Below the pieces are notes generated by a model, which saw nothing but the letters and a program-made list of their open reading frames with translations, did not search any database and was not told where the DNA came from. Below, piece by piece: positions 8,047-16,787 of a stretch of DNA of 50,964 nucleotides. The DNA comes from Hungatella sp. (GTDB lineage: Bacteria; Bacillota; Clostridia; Lachnospirales; Lachnospiraceae), in contig JAAWHK010000007.1 in the NCBI GenBank assembly GCA_022795805.1, forward strand, positions 1 through 50,964. Direction: 5' to 3'. Every line of letters starts with the position of its first letter. Within the stretch, counting starts at the first letter, position 1. Both the position numbers and the translations under genes were made by a program.

Positions 8047-9375
8047 TTACAAATCATATTTCATCTCCAGTATATCAAGCTTATCGGATTCCTCATTAAT
8101 TTCCTGTGAAATTGTGTCTATCTCTATAGACTCAATCAGTCCGGATATTTTATCAACAATATTTTTCAACGTATCTTTCCCATTTTCACCAATTTTGTAT
8201 GCCAAAATTTTTTGAGGTGAAATTCTAAGCTGCTTTCTGATAATGGTTTCTTCGTTTTTGTTGGCCCCAATGTAATTTTCTACAGACGCAGACTGTATCA
8301 GCAGATTCGCAGAAGAAAGAATATATGGGCTATGAGTAGTTACTAAAAATCTACTGTTGCTGGAATTCATTGTCAGGGCAATCAACTCAACAATATTCCT
8401 CTGTGCTGCCGGATATAGATGCGCCTCCGGTTCCTCTAAAACAATATAGCTTTTTTTGTTCTCAAGAATAGCGACAAACAGCAGCAACAGTATCCATAAG
8501 GATTCCTGCTGGCCAGAAGAACCATAAATTAATTTAACCCAATGAGTATCATCAAAATATAATTTTTCTCCATCCGTATCATTGACATACTCTGCCTTTA
8601 ATATTTTTTTAATCAGTTCTTTTGCAATATTTGTATCCGCATTTTTTATCTGCCCCTGCACAGTTTTTAAATAATCATTTACAACATTATCCAGCTTACT
8701 GCCAAAGCGCGCCCGTGTTAACCGTATTTTCTCAATAAATTCTTTCATTGGCAAATCCAATATTGAAATATCAATTACATCTAATTGGTCTGATAATACG
8801 GATAACAAACTTCTTCCGGCCGGGATATATATGATATCTTCATCCGACTCAAAAATTTTATTGGCCAGTTCTGTGAAATGCACTTTTATTTCACTTTTCA
8901 GGCGAAGTTTATTGTTAAAATTAGCAACAAAATCCGCACTGGATTGCAGCTGATTTTCCCTGTATATCCTATGAGCATCCAGGAGAGACGCTCCAATCTC
9001 TTTTTCTAATCTATCCGAAAACTTAAAGAAAGCATACCCCTCTCTTAAACTAAGAGCTACCTCTTTTCCGCTCTTATACGAATAAATAATTTTAAATGAA
9101 GGCATATGTTTCGTTGTCCCAAAACATCCCATAAAATTTTTACGAATATACTTCAGAAAATTAATATACAGCTCATTTGGATGTGTCTGTAAAAAAGTTA
9201 CATCCTGTAAAATAAAATCAACATAATAATCACGGATTTTTTTGCAAAAAAACAAAACTTTTCCAATTGTACTTTTCCCAGATGCCTGGGGGCCAATTAT
9301 TATATTAATATTTTTATCTGCATCAATTTTAAGATTATTTATCGGTCCAAAATTTCTTATTTCTAAAAAACTCAT
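8047..9375 (-). CDS. ABC-type AAA ATPase (AAA_15/AAA_21-like, OLD-related)
   Basis: A 442-residue cytoplasmic ATPase starting at the ATG at 9375, which follows a purine-rich GGAGGAGGCGGAGG stretch. Residues 1-20 form the family's N-terminal strand pattern (FLEIRNFGPI). Walker A is GPQASGKST at residues 28-36, the ABC signature region is SGQQES near residue 300, Walker B is IVLEEPEAHLYP, and the switch His lies in TTHSPYIL. The long middle insertion is SMC/RecF-like. The C-terminal tail of about 60 residues has no visible TOPRIM motif, so it differs from complete OLD or GajA nucleases. Such ATPases power many phage-defence systems together with a separate effector, here probably the 142-residue gene downstream. 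Confidence 0.82.
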   Translation of the reverse strand: MSFLEIRNFGPINNLKIDADKNINIIIGPQASGKSTIGKVLFFCKKIRDYYVDFILQDVTFLQTHPNELYINFLKYIRKNFMGCFGTTKHMPSFKIIYSYKSGKEVALSLREGYAFFKFSDRLEKEIGASLLDAHRIYRENQLQSSADFVANFNNKLRLKSEIKVHFTELANKIFESDEDIIYIPAGRSLLSVLSDQLDVIDISILDLPMKEFIEKIRLTRARFGSKLDNVVNDYLKTVQGQIKNADTNIAKELIKKILKAEYVNDTDGEKLYFDDTHWVKLIYGSSGQQESLWILLLLFVAILENKKSYIVLEEPEAHLYPAAQRNIVELIALTMNSSNSRFLVTTHSPYILSSANLLIQSASVENYIGANKNEETIIRKQLRISPQKILAYKIGENGKDTLKNIVDKISGLIESIEIDTISQEINEESDKLDILEMKYDL

Positions 9376-9460
9376 ATACCTCCGCCTCCTCCAAGCAGTC
9401 AGGATTAATACATTTATCATATCATGGGGGCCGGCTTTTTACAAGTTCCCTGCTCTCCCT

Positions 9461-9856
9461 CTACGGTATCAGCTCCGCTCCCCACCAAAAAAGCGCCAGA
9501 TTTTTCACCGCCCAGTTAACCGCCGAAATCCCAATTCCCACATAAACCTCCGCCTCATAATGCCCCAAAAATCTGACGATTCCAGCCCGCCCCTGCCTCC
9601 TCCCCCATCTTCTCAAAGCCCATGCCCCGGACTCCAGGACTATCACAACGGCCATATATCCCACCAGGGGATGGTACCACAGACTCCGTCCAATCTCCCC
9701 CTGCATAAGATACCGCAACGCCCTGGTTCCTCCGCACCCCGGACAATAAAGCCCTGTAAGAGAACGAAACAGGCAGGGACACCCCTGCCTGAAATACTCC
9801 TTTAACACCTTAACCGCATATGTCACAACCGTCATAGCCATCATGGTCCCGCTCAC
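9461..9856 (-). CDS. DUF2752 membrane protein
   Basis: A protein of up to 131 residues with the DUF2752 signature LYCPGCGGTRAL near residues 32-43, followed by helices rich in Trp, Tyr and Leu. The family is a small membrane protein of unknown function with a conserved CxxCxxxR core. The likely GTG start overlaps the hom stop in a GTGA junction; an ATG four codons later is also possible, and no strong ribosome binding site decides between them. The gene ends just before the AT-rich cassette. Confidence 0.8.
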   Translation of the reverse strand: MSGTMMAMTVVTYAVKVLKEYFRQGCPCLFRSLTGLYCPGCGGTRALRYLMQGEIGRSLWYHPLVGYMAVVIVLESGAWALRRWGRRQGRAGIVRFLGHYEAEVYVGIGISAVNWAVKNLALFWWGAELIP

Positions 9857-11094
9857 TGGCGGTCGCCCCTAATAACCTGGAGCACCCGCTCATTCTCCGC
9901 CGTAAGCTCCTCCTTCAAAATCTCCAGATTCTCCGTAAACCTGGCTTCCTTCATCTCCCCTGTGAGGAAGGCGAACTCATCCGGCCCGTCCAGCTGCACA
10001 AACCTGGACTTTCCGAAGGCGGCCTCCACCAAATCCTTTCTGTCCTCACAGCTTCCCGACACCCGGACAAAGTAACGGTAAATCAAATCCTGTCCCGAAG
10101 CCACAGACAGCTTCTCCCCGCTCCACCCAATGGGAACGTTGGAGCTGATATGCTTGGCCTCTTCCACCATATCGGCCACCACCGCGCTGGCCGTAGGCAG
10201 TTTGCCCGCACCGCTTCCGTAGTACATGGTCGTTCCCACCATATTGCCCTTGACCACAATCCCGTTGTACACATCGCTGACCGCGTACAGCGGATGGTCC
10301 TTGCCAATCATCAGGGGAGCCACCCAGGCGTAGGTCTTTCCGTTCTCCATGCGGCTCTGCCCCACCAGCTTGATGGACATGCCAAGAGCGTCCGCATAGC
10401 GGAAATCCATATCCGTAATCTTGGTAATCCCCTCCGTGGGAATCTCCTCATAGTTCACTTCCCTGCCTGTGGCCATGGCTGTCAGGATGGCAATCTTCCT
10501 GCAGGTGTCATGTCCCTCCACGTCGGCTTCCGGATTCCGCTCCGCATAACCCAGAGCCTGAGCTTCCTTTAAGGCCCGCTCAAAGGAAGTCCCCTCCTTG
10601 TCCATCTTGGTCAAGATAAAATTGGTGGTGCCGTTTAGGATGCCGGTAATCTCCTCAATCTTCTCCCCCATAAGGCAGCGGTACAGCGGACGGATAATGG
10701 GAATCCCGCCTCCCACGCTGGCCTCGAACATGAAGTTGACCTTTTTCTCCCTGGCAATGGCCAGAAGCTCCGTGCCGTGGGCTGCAACAAGGGCCTTGTT
10801 GGAGGTAGCCACATGTTTCCCCGCCTCCAGGCACGCTTTCACAAAAGGATAGGCCGGTTCCAGGCCCCCCATGGTCTCCACCACAATCTTTACCTCTTCA
10901 TCCTGGCAGATGACCGAAAAATCGTGGACAATCAGCTTCTCCACCGAAGTCCCCGGAAAATCCCGAAGATCCAGAATATATTTCACCGAAAGCTCCTGCC
11001 CCACGCTGGCGGCCAGAACCTCCTTATTGGTCTCAAGCACCTCATAAACACCGGAACCAATGGTCCCGTAACCCATAATCGCAACTTTAATCAT
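9853..11094 (-). CDS. hom: homoserine dehydrogenase
   Basis: This enzyme reduces aspartate semialdehyde to homoserine, the branch point to threonine and methionine. The 413 residues begin with an NAD(P)-binding GYGTIGSGV motif, then the SNKALVAAHG loop and the catalytic core with GGGIPIIRPL and GILNGTTNFIL. A C-terminal ACT domain (about residues 335-413) suggests feedback control by an amino acid, probably threonine. AGGAGGA precedes the ATG. The next gene upstream encodes another ACT-domain protein, and this pairing is common in Firmicutes. Confidence 0.96.
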   Translation of the reverse strand: MIKVAIMGYGTIGSGVYEVLETNKEVLAASVGQELSVKYILDLRDFPGTSVEKLIVHDFSVICQDEEVKIVVETMGGLEPAYPFVKACLEAGKHVATSNKALVAAHGTELLAIAREKKVNFMFEASVGGGIPIIRPLYRCLMGEKIEEITGILNGTTNFILTKMDKEGTSFERALKEAQALGYAERNPEADVEGHDTCRKIAILTAMATGREVNYEEIPTEGITKITDMDFRYADALGMSIKLVGQSRMENGKTYAWVAPLMIGKDHPLYAVSDVYNGIVVKGNMVGTTMYYGSGAGKLPTASAVVADMVEEAKHISSNVPIGWSGEKLSVASGQDLIYRYFVRVSGSCEDRKDLVEAAFGKSRFVQLDGPDEFAFLTGEMKEARFTENLEILKEELTAENERVLQVIRGDRQ

Positions 11095-11232
11095 CTTATC
11101 CTCCTGGGAAAATCACGGGTTCCAGTCATCCCTGAACCCTTATGGGGAACTTCCTTGCCTGCCGCAAAGCCCGCCTCCGTCCGACTGCTCTCACAAGCCG
11201 TCCGAAAAGAGCCGGGCCCTCATGCCGCAATA

Positions 11233-11676
11233 CTATTCCCTTGCCAATATCTTCACATAATGAACTCCCTGCATGGCCTCCATCTCCTCCGTCATGGCAG
11301 AGAGACTGCCTGTATCCGACCGGACCTCCACACTGATGGTCAGAGTGGCAATGGAGTTCACAGGAATACTCTGGTAAATGGTCAGGATGTTGGCCTTGTA
11401 CACCGCCACAATCCGCAGCAGATCCGACAAAAGCCCCTGCTCGTCATCCATCTGCAGGACGAACGTAACCGTCTTTCCCTTGGTATTGTCATAAAACGGC
11501 AAAATATCATCTTTGTACTTGTAAAAAGAACTGCGGCTGATGCCCACCACGTCCGTGGCCTCCTGGATGGTCATGACCTTCTCCGACTCCAAAAGCTTCT
11601 TCGCTTCCACCACTTTCAGCAAAATCTCCGGCACAGCCTTCTCCTTCACCAGAAAATACTTTCCCTTTTCTCCCAC
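11233..11676 (-). CDS. UPF0735 ACT-domain protein (PheB-like)
   Basis: A protein of 147 residues. The GTG at 11676 is chosen because the mature family begins close to the KGKYFLV motif and AAGGATGG lies upstream; the open frame extends 18 codons further without support. It has an N-terminal winged-helix-like segment with SRSSFYKYKDDILPFYD (about residues 50-67) and a C-terminal ACT domain (about residues 70-147). This matches Bacillus PheB (UPF0735), a putative regulator of aromatic or threonine biosynthesis. It precedes hom on the same strand with about 140 bases between, so it may share control with hom. Confidence 0.87.
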   Translation of the reverse strand: MGEKGKYFLVKEKAVPEILLKVVEAKKLLESEKVMTIQEATDVVGISRSSFYKYKDDILPFYDNTKGKTVTFVLQMDDEQGLLSDLLRIVAVYKANILTIYQSIPVNSIATLTISVEVRSDTGSLSAMTEEMEAMQGVHYVKILARE

Positions 11677-11776
11677 GCTAGCCCATCCTTCCTGCCAAAC
11701 ACAAACCATTCGTTCGCACCACATACACATCTGTACTCACGTGAAAGATATTAGCACATTTGTATTTCTGTTGCAA

Positions 11777-12896
11777 CTACTTTTTTTCGCCGCCCAGACG
11801 AATCCACCGCAGATACGCGCTGATAAACGGGTCCAACCCGCCGTCCAGCACCGCGTTTACATTGCCGCTCTCCTCATTGGTCCTGTGGTCCTTCACCATG
11901 GTGTAGGGCTGGAGCACATAGGAGCGAATCTGACTCCCCCACCCGATCTCAGCCACATCCCCGCGGATATCCGAAAGATTGGCTGCATTCTCCTGCTGCT
12001 TTAAGATAAACAGCTTGGATTTCAGCATCTGCATGGCTTTGTCCTTGTTCTGGAACTGGGACCGCTCATTCTGGCACTGCACCACGATCCCTGTGGGGAT
12101 GTGGGTAATCCGGATGGCGGAGGACGTCTTGTTGATGTGCTGCCCGCCGGCGCCGCTGGACCGGTAGGTGTCGATGCGCAGGTCGTCCTGGTTAATCTCC
12201 ACGTCCAGATCCTCCTCAATATCCGGCATAATATCGCAGGACACGAAAGAAGTCTGCCGCTTTCCCGCCGCGTTAAAGGGGGAAATCCGCACCAGACGGT
12301 GAACTCCGTGCTCCGATTTCAGGTAGCCGTAAGCATTCTCCCCGTTAATCTGCACGGTGACAGACTTAATGCCCGCCTCGTCTCCGTCCAGATAGTCCAG
12401 AACCTCCGTGGTAAATCCCTTCTTATCCGCCCACCGGCAGTACATGCGGTAAAGCATGCTGCACCAGTCGCAGGACTCCGTTCCCCCGGCTCCCGCGTTG
12501 AGACGCAAAATGGCGTTGTTATTGTCGTACTGTCCGGACAGAAGCGTGGTGATACGCAGGGACTCCAGCTCCCCCTCAAACTCCTGAAGCATCTGTTCAA
12601 TCTCCGGAATCACGTCCGGGTCATTTTCTTCATATCCCATCTCAATGAGAAGCCCGATCTCCTCATACTGGTTCTCCAGCTTCTGAAAGCCTTCCACCGT
12701 ATCTTTCAGGTTCTTGGCCTCCTTCATCAATTTGGTGGAGCGCTCCGGGTCGTCCCAGAATCCCGGCTCCTCCATCGACCTGTCAAGTTCGGCAATCCGT
12801 TTTATCTTGTTGTCCAGGTCAAAGTGAATCCCTCACTTCCACTAATGGTTTATCATACGTTGATAACGTATACTTGAACTGGTCCAATTCTACCAC
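11777..12896 (-). CDS. prfB: peptide chain release factor 2, with programmed +1 frameshift
   Basis: RF2 recognises UGA and UAA. The gene is in two frames. Frame 0 starts at the GTG at 12896 behind AGAGGGTG, encodes 25 codons ending VRDSL, and meets TGA at 12821-12819. A +1 slip on CTT-T at that point continues as DLDNKIKRIAELDRS into the long frame whose first ATG is at 12775, giving 372 residues. The anticodon-like SPF is at residues 205-207 and the catalytic GGQ at 250-252, the same numbers as in E. coli RF2. An SD-like GAGGGA four bases before CTT should stimulate the slip. Low RF2 levels favour frameshifting, so the protein controls its own synthesis. Confidence 0.96.
12817..12836 (-). 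promoter_or_regulatory. RF2 programmed frameshift site
   Basis: The site reads SD-like gaggga, four spacer bases, the slippery CTT, then TGA followed by C. The TGAC context is the weak-termination context conserved in prfB genes. It is read on the minus strand at codons 22-26. Confidence 0.93.
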
Positions 12897-12990
12897 TGTG
12901 TCACCCTCTTTCTTTTCTTTAAAATTTTTTAAATCTCCCGCTGTCAGAACCGGAGACAAACACCCTCGGCCCCGTCAGCGGATATATGTG

Positions 12991-13030
12991 AAAAGCCGTG
13001 ACTGCGGAAGCTTCCGCAGCCAGGGCTTTT
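12991..13030 (-). terminator. intrinsic terminator of secA
   Basis: AAAAGCC and CTGCGGAAG form the arms of a stem around a symmetric AAGCTT centre, ending in GGCTTTT on the minus strand. It lies about 80 bases downstream of secA and upstream of prfB, so it separates the two. The stem is nearly symmetric and could also act on the other strand. Confidence 0.8.
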
Positions 13031-13107
13031 ACAAATATGCATCCTGATGTTATGCCATATAAAACCTCTGCGGCCGGAACTCTCCGTCCGCCGCCCCGTA
13101 CGCCCGC

Positions 13108-15681
13108 CTATTTAATGCGCCCGCAGCACTGCTTATACTTCTTCCCGCTGCCGCAGGGACACGGGTCGTTGGGGTATACCTTGCGCTCAATCTTCCGAAC
13201 CGGAGCTTTCACGGCGCTGTCGTCCTTGTTGGTGCCTGTCACTTTGGCCGCGGGCTCCCTCTCTACCTTCTGCTCTACCCGGATGTGGAACAGGATGCGC
13301 ACCGTATCCTCCTTCACCGCAGCCGTCATGCCGTCAAACATCTCGTACGCGCTCATCTTGTACTCCACCAGCGGGTCTCGCTGGCCGTAAGCCTGGAGGC
13401 CGATACCCTGGCGCAGCTGCTCCATATCGTCGATGTGAGACATCCATTTATTATCAATAACTTTGAGAAGAATCACCCGCTCCACTTCACGGATCTGCTC
13501 CGAATCCGGGAACTGGGCCTCCTTAGCCTCGTAAAGCTTAATGGCAGCTTCCTTCAGCATGTGCTTCAGCTCGTTCTTCTTCATGGAGTTCTTCTGCTCA
13601 TCCGTCAGCTTCACCGGCTCCAGGGGAATAATGGGAAGCAAAAGGTCATTGAGCTCCTTAATCTCCCAGGTATCCGCAGCGGCGTCATCGGGAATGGCCA
13701 TATCCACCGCATGCTCCACGATGTCTGTGACCATCTTCAGGATAACGTCCCGCATGTTGTCCCCGTCCAGCACCTTGCGGCGCTCCGCGTAGATGACCTC
13801 CCTCTGCTCGTTGGCCACCTCGTCGTATTTCAGCAGGTTCTCACGGATTCCGTAGTTGTTGTTCTCTATCTTCTTCTGGGCCTTCTCGATGGCGTTGGAC
13901 AGCATCTTGTGCTCAATCTGCTCTCCCTCCGGAACCCCCAGTGCATTGAACATGTCCATAAGCCGCTCGGAACCGAAGAGGCGCATCAAATCGTCCTCAA
14001 GGGAGATGTAAAATCTGGACTCGCCGGGATCGCCCTGACGGCCGGAACGGCCTCTCAGCTGGTTGTCAATACGCCTGGACTCGTGACGCTCCGTGCCGAT
14101 GATCTTCAATCCACCCAGCTCCCTGGCCTTGTCGTCCAGCTTAATATCCGTACCGCGGCCTGCCATGTTGGTGGCAATGGTCACTGCCTTGTAGACGCCG
14201 GCCTCGGCCACGATCTCCGCCTCCAGCTCATGGAACTTGGCGTTGAGAACCTTGTGGGGAACCCCCTTCCTCTTAAGCATCTTGCTCAGAAGTTCGGAAG
14301 TCTCGATGGTAATGGTACCCACCAGAACCGGCTGGCCCTTTTCGTAAGCCTGCTCCACGTCCTCAACCACGGCGGCAAATTTCTCCTTCTTGGTCTTGTA
14401 CACCACATCGTTTAAATCCTGACGTGCAACCGGCTTGTTGGTGGGAATCTCGATGGCATCCATGCCGTAGGTGTTGCGGAACTCCTTCTCCTCTGTCAGA
14501 GCCGTACCGGTCATGCCGGCTTTCTTTCTGAATTTATTGAAGAAGTTCTGGAACGTGATGGTGGCCAGAGTCTTGCTCTCCCGCCTGACATTCACATGCT
14601 CCTTCGCCTCGATGGCCTGATGAAGTCCGTCGGAATACCGCCGTCCCGGCATGATACGCCCTGTAAACTCGTCAACAATAAGCACTTCATCGTCTTTTAC
14701 CACATAGTCTTTATCCCGGAACATCAGGTTGTTGGCCCGCAGCGCCAGGATAATGTTGTGCTGTATCTCCAGATTCTCCGGGTCCGCCAGGTTCTCTATA
14801 TGGAAGAAATCCTCCACCTTCTTGACTCCGGACTCCGTCAGGTTCACCACCTTGTCCTTCTCATTGACCACATAATCCCCGGTTTCGGTGATGTCCTCGC
14901 CCATAATGGCGTTCATCTTGGTGAATTCCCCGGAAGCCTCGCCCCGCTCCAGCTGTCTTGCCAGAACGTCGCAGACCTCGTACAGCTTGGTGGACTTGCC
15001 GCTCTGGCCGGAGATAATCAGAGGCGTCCTGGCCTCGTCGATAAGGACCGAATCCACCTCATCGATGATGGCAAAGTCCAGTTCACGCAGAACCATCTGT
15101 TCCTTGTAGATGGCCATGTTATCCCGAAGGTAATCAAAGCCCAGTTCATTGTTGGTCACATAGGTGATATCGCAGGCATAGGCTTTCTTCCGTTCCTCAG
15201 AGGTCATGGAATTCAGCACCACGCCCACGGTCAGGCCCAGAAATTCGTGGACGCTTCCCATCCACTCCGCGTCACGCTTGGCCAGGTAGTCGTTGACCGT
15301 GACGATGTGGACCCCCTTGCCCGCCAGGGCGTTTAAATATGCCGGCGCCGTGGACACCAGCGTCTTTCCTTCACCGGTCTTCATCTCCGCGATGCGTCCC
15401 TGGTGCAAAACGATGCCGCCGATCAGCTGCACCGGATAGTGTTCCATATTTAATGTTCTTCGCGCTGCCTCCCGAACCGTAGCAAACGCCTCAGGAAGAA
15501 TATCGTCCAAAGTCTCCCCCGCTGCCAGCCTCTCCTTAAAGACTCTGGTGCGGTCCTTAAGCTGCTCATCGGATAGTTCCATCATGTCCGGGCGCATGGC
15601 CTCAATCTTACTCACAATAGGGTATATCATCTTCAGTTCGCGCTCACTGTGAGTTCCGAACATTTTTTCAATGAGATTCAT
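13108..15681 (-). CDS. secA: preprotein translocase ATPase SecA
   Basis: SecA drives Sec-dependent protein export across the membrane. The 857 residues show Walker A MKTGEGKT at about 100-107, the [12 protein letters not shown] Walker B region near residue 207, the [12 protein letters not shown] motif of the second nucleotide-binding fold, the helical scaffold, and a C-terminal zinc motif [13 protein letters not shown] (residues about 842-854) that binds SecB-like partners or ribosomes. AGGAGAG precedes the ATG. The promoter at 15733-15761 and terminator at 12991-13030 mark a single-gene transcript. It is full length and unremarkable. Confidence 0.98.
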   Translation of the reverse strand: MNLIEKMFGTHSERELKMIYPIVSKIEAMRPDMMELSDEQLKDRTRVFKERLAAGETLDDILPEAFATVREAARRTLNMEHYPVQLIGGIVLHQGRIAEMKTGEGKTLVSTAPAYLNALAGKGVHIVTVNDYLAKRDAEWMGSVHEFLGLTVGVVLNSMTSEERKKAYACDITYVTNNELGFDYLRDNMAIYKEQMVLRELDFAIIDEVDSVLIDEARTPLIISGQSGKSTKLYEVCDVLARQLERGEASGEFTKMNAIMGEDITETGDYVVNEKDKVVNLTESGVKKVEDFFHIENLADPENLEIQHNIILALRANNLMFRDKDYVVKDDEVLIVDEFTGRIMPGRRYSDGLHQAIEAKEHVNVRRESKTLATITFQNFFNKFRKKAGMTGTALTEEKEFRNTYGMDAIEIPTNKPVARQDLNDVVYKTKKEKFAAVVEDVEQAYEKGQPVLVGTITIETSELLSKMLKRKGVPHKVLNAKFHELEAEIVAEAGVYKAVTIATNMAGRGTDIKLDDKARELGGLKIIGTERHESRRIDNQLRGRSGRQGDPGESRFYISLEDDLMRLFGSERLMDMFNALGVPEGEQIEHKMLSNAIEKAQKKIENNNYGIRENLLKYDEVANEQREVIYAERRKVLDGDNMRDVILKMVTDIVEHAVDMAIPDDAAADTWEIKELNDLLLPIIPLEPVKLTDEQKNSMKKNELKHMLKEAAIKLYEAKEAQFPDSEQIREVERVILLKVIDNKWMSHIDDMEQLRQGIGLQAYGQRDPLVEYKMSAYEMFDGMTAAVKEDTVRILFHIRVEQKVEREPAAKVTGTNKDDSAVKAPVRKIERKVYPNDPCPCGSGKKYKQCCGRIK

Positions 15682-15732
15682 GAGCTTCTCTCCTATACTG
15701 TCTCTTCATAATTTTACGGTATAATCTTATAC

Positions 15733-15761
15733 ATTGTATCACCAACCTCTGTTTTATTCAA
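15733..15761 (-). promoter_or_regulatory. sigma-A promoter of secA
   Basis: TTGAAT and TACAAT are separated by 17 bases, with TG one base before the -10 box. It lies about 50 bases before the secA ATG on the minus strand and about 100 bases from the DnaA-box row. Confidence 0.7.
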
Positions 15762-15866
15762 CTAATTCCCCTGTTCTTAACAAAAAATTCATTTTTCAGG
15801 ATTACATAATATTTCCTCTTATGGTAAACACAGCAGTTTTCACAAAAATTATGTTCGGTTTCCTCC

Positions 15867-15981
15867 TTGTCCACATTTTCCACAGGATTAAATCCACATA
15901 CCTCTTCAAAGTTATCCACATAAAAAATCCTTATTTCACGGGAAAAAGCAGTTATGCACAGAGTTATCCACATTATCCACA
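15867..15981 (+). promoter_or_regulatory. DnaA-box cluster
   Basis: Seven sites of the form TTATNCACA or close to it lie in one orientation within 115 bases. Perfect TTATCCACA occurs at 15912-15920, 15964-15972 and 15973-15981; TTATGCACA is at 15952-15960; one- or two-mismatch copies are TTGTCCACA at 15867-15875, TTTTCCACA at 15876-15884 and AAATCCACA at 15890-15898. The last two perfect copies abut directly. An AT-rich stretch follows to 16190. This fills most of the 520-base gap between secA and hpf. Chromosomal DnaA-titration clusters of this kind exist in Bacillus; here the role is unproven. Confidence 0.8.
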
Positions 15982-16144
15982 GGGTTTTTCACCCGTTTTC
16001 TTCCTGTCACACCCCAATATACACCTCTTCCCTTTTTGTTCATTACTCATAAACCGACACATTTCGACACGTTTTTTTGCACAGTAAGTCGGTGAATTTT
16101 AGAAAAAATTCCGCTTAATTGTCAAAATATTCTTCTTTATCACA

Positions 16145-16173
16145 TTGAATATTTCGACTATCTGTGCTATACT
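16145..16173 (+). promoter_or_regulatory. sigma-A promoter of hpf
   Basis: TTGAAT and TATACT are separated by 17 bases, about 30 bases before the hpf ATG. It lies within the AT-rich segment downstream of the DnaA boxes. Confidence 0.75.
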
Positions 16174-16203
16174 AAAACCATCTCAAAAGAAGGAGTTGAT
16201 TAT

Positions 16204-16734
16204 ATGCGTTACACGATTACAGGAAGAAACATCGAAGTGACTCAGGGACTTCGGGAAGCTGTTGAGGACAAGCTGGGCAAGCTGGAGAAGTACTTCACCC
16301 CTGACACGGAGGCAGCCGTCACTCTGAGCGTTCAGAGGGAACTGCAGAAAATCGAGGTTACCATCCCCGTCAAGGGCAGCATTATTCGTGCGGAAGAGTC
16401 CAGCACGGATATGTATGTGTCCATCGACCTGGTGGAAGAGATTATAGAGCGTCAGATCAAAAAATACCGCAAGAAACTCATTGACAAGAAGCAGTCCGCA
16501 CAGGCCTTCTCCGCATTGTTCATGGAGGAGGAAGAGGATGTGCACGATGAAGAGATCCGCATCGAAAAGACGAAACACTTCGACATGAAGCCCATGTATC
16601 CTGAGGATGCCTGCCTGGAGATGGAGCTTCTTGGACACAATTTCTACATGTTCCTCAACGCCGAGACCGACCAGATCAGTGTGGTTTACAAGAGAAAAGC
16701 CAACTCCTACGGACTAATCGAGCCGGAAGCATAG
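16204..16734 (+). CDS. hpf: long-form ribosome hibernation promoting factor HPF
   Basis: HPF binds the small subunit decoding centre and pairs ribosomes into inactive 100S dimers in stationary phase. The 176 residues comprise an N-terminal S30AE/YfiA domain (about residues 1-100, beginning MRYTITGRNIEVT) and a C-terminal dimerisation domain (about 120-176) with KPMYPEDACLEMELLGHNF and VVYKRK. The presence of both domains marks the long form typical of Firmicutes. AGAAGGAG precedes the ATG. It is transcribed alone toward a terminator shared with trxB. Confidence 0.96.
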   Translation: MRYTITGRNIEVTQGLREAVEDKLGKLEKYFTPDTEAAVTLSVQRELQKIEVTIPVKGSIIRAEESSTDMYVSIDLVEEIIERQIKKYRKKLIDKKQSAQAFSALFMEEEEDVHDEEIRIEKTKHFDMKPMYPEDACLEMELLGHNFYMFLNAETDQISVVYKRKANSYGLIEPEA

Positions 16735-16741
16735 ACGACAA

Positions 16742-16773
16742 GGCTGCTGCACGATTCGTGCAGCAGCCTCTTT
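16742..16773. terminator. intrinsic terminator between hpf and trxB
   Basis: A 12-base perfect stem, GGCTGCTGCACG with its complement, encloses a three-base ATT loop and is followed by TCTTTT. It lies just past the hpf stop and also faces the end of trxB, so it may stop both. Confidence 0.9.
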
Positions 16774-16787
16774 TATAAACTTTCTAT

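Noticed and set aside
8047-9375. Complete OLD-type or GajA nuclease
   Set aside because: The ATPase lacks the recognisable C-terminal TOPRIM acidic motifs and ends about 60 residues after the switch His motif.
12775-12896. prfB as a broken gene
   Set aside because: The in-frame TGA and frame change look like a mutation, but the sequence is the conserved RF2 frameshift signal and both reading frames match family sequence.
15867-16190. Chromosomal origin oriC
   Set aside because: The DnaA boxes and AT-rich stretch would fit, but dnaA, dnaN, rpmH and gyr genes, which flank origins in Firmicutes, are absent. A titration or regulatory cluster is a safer reading.
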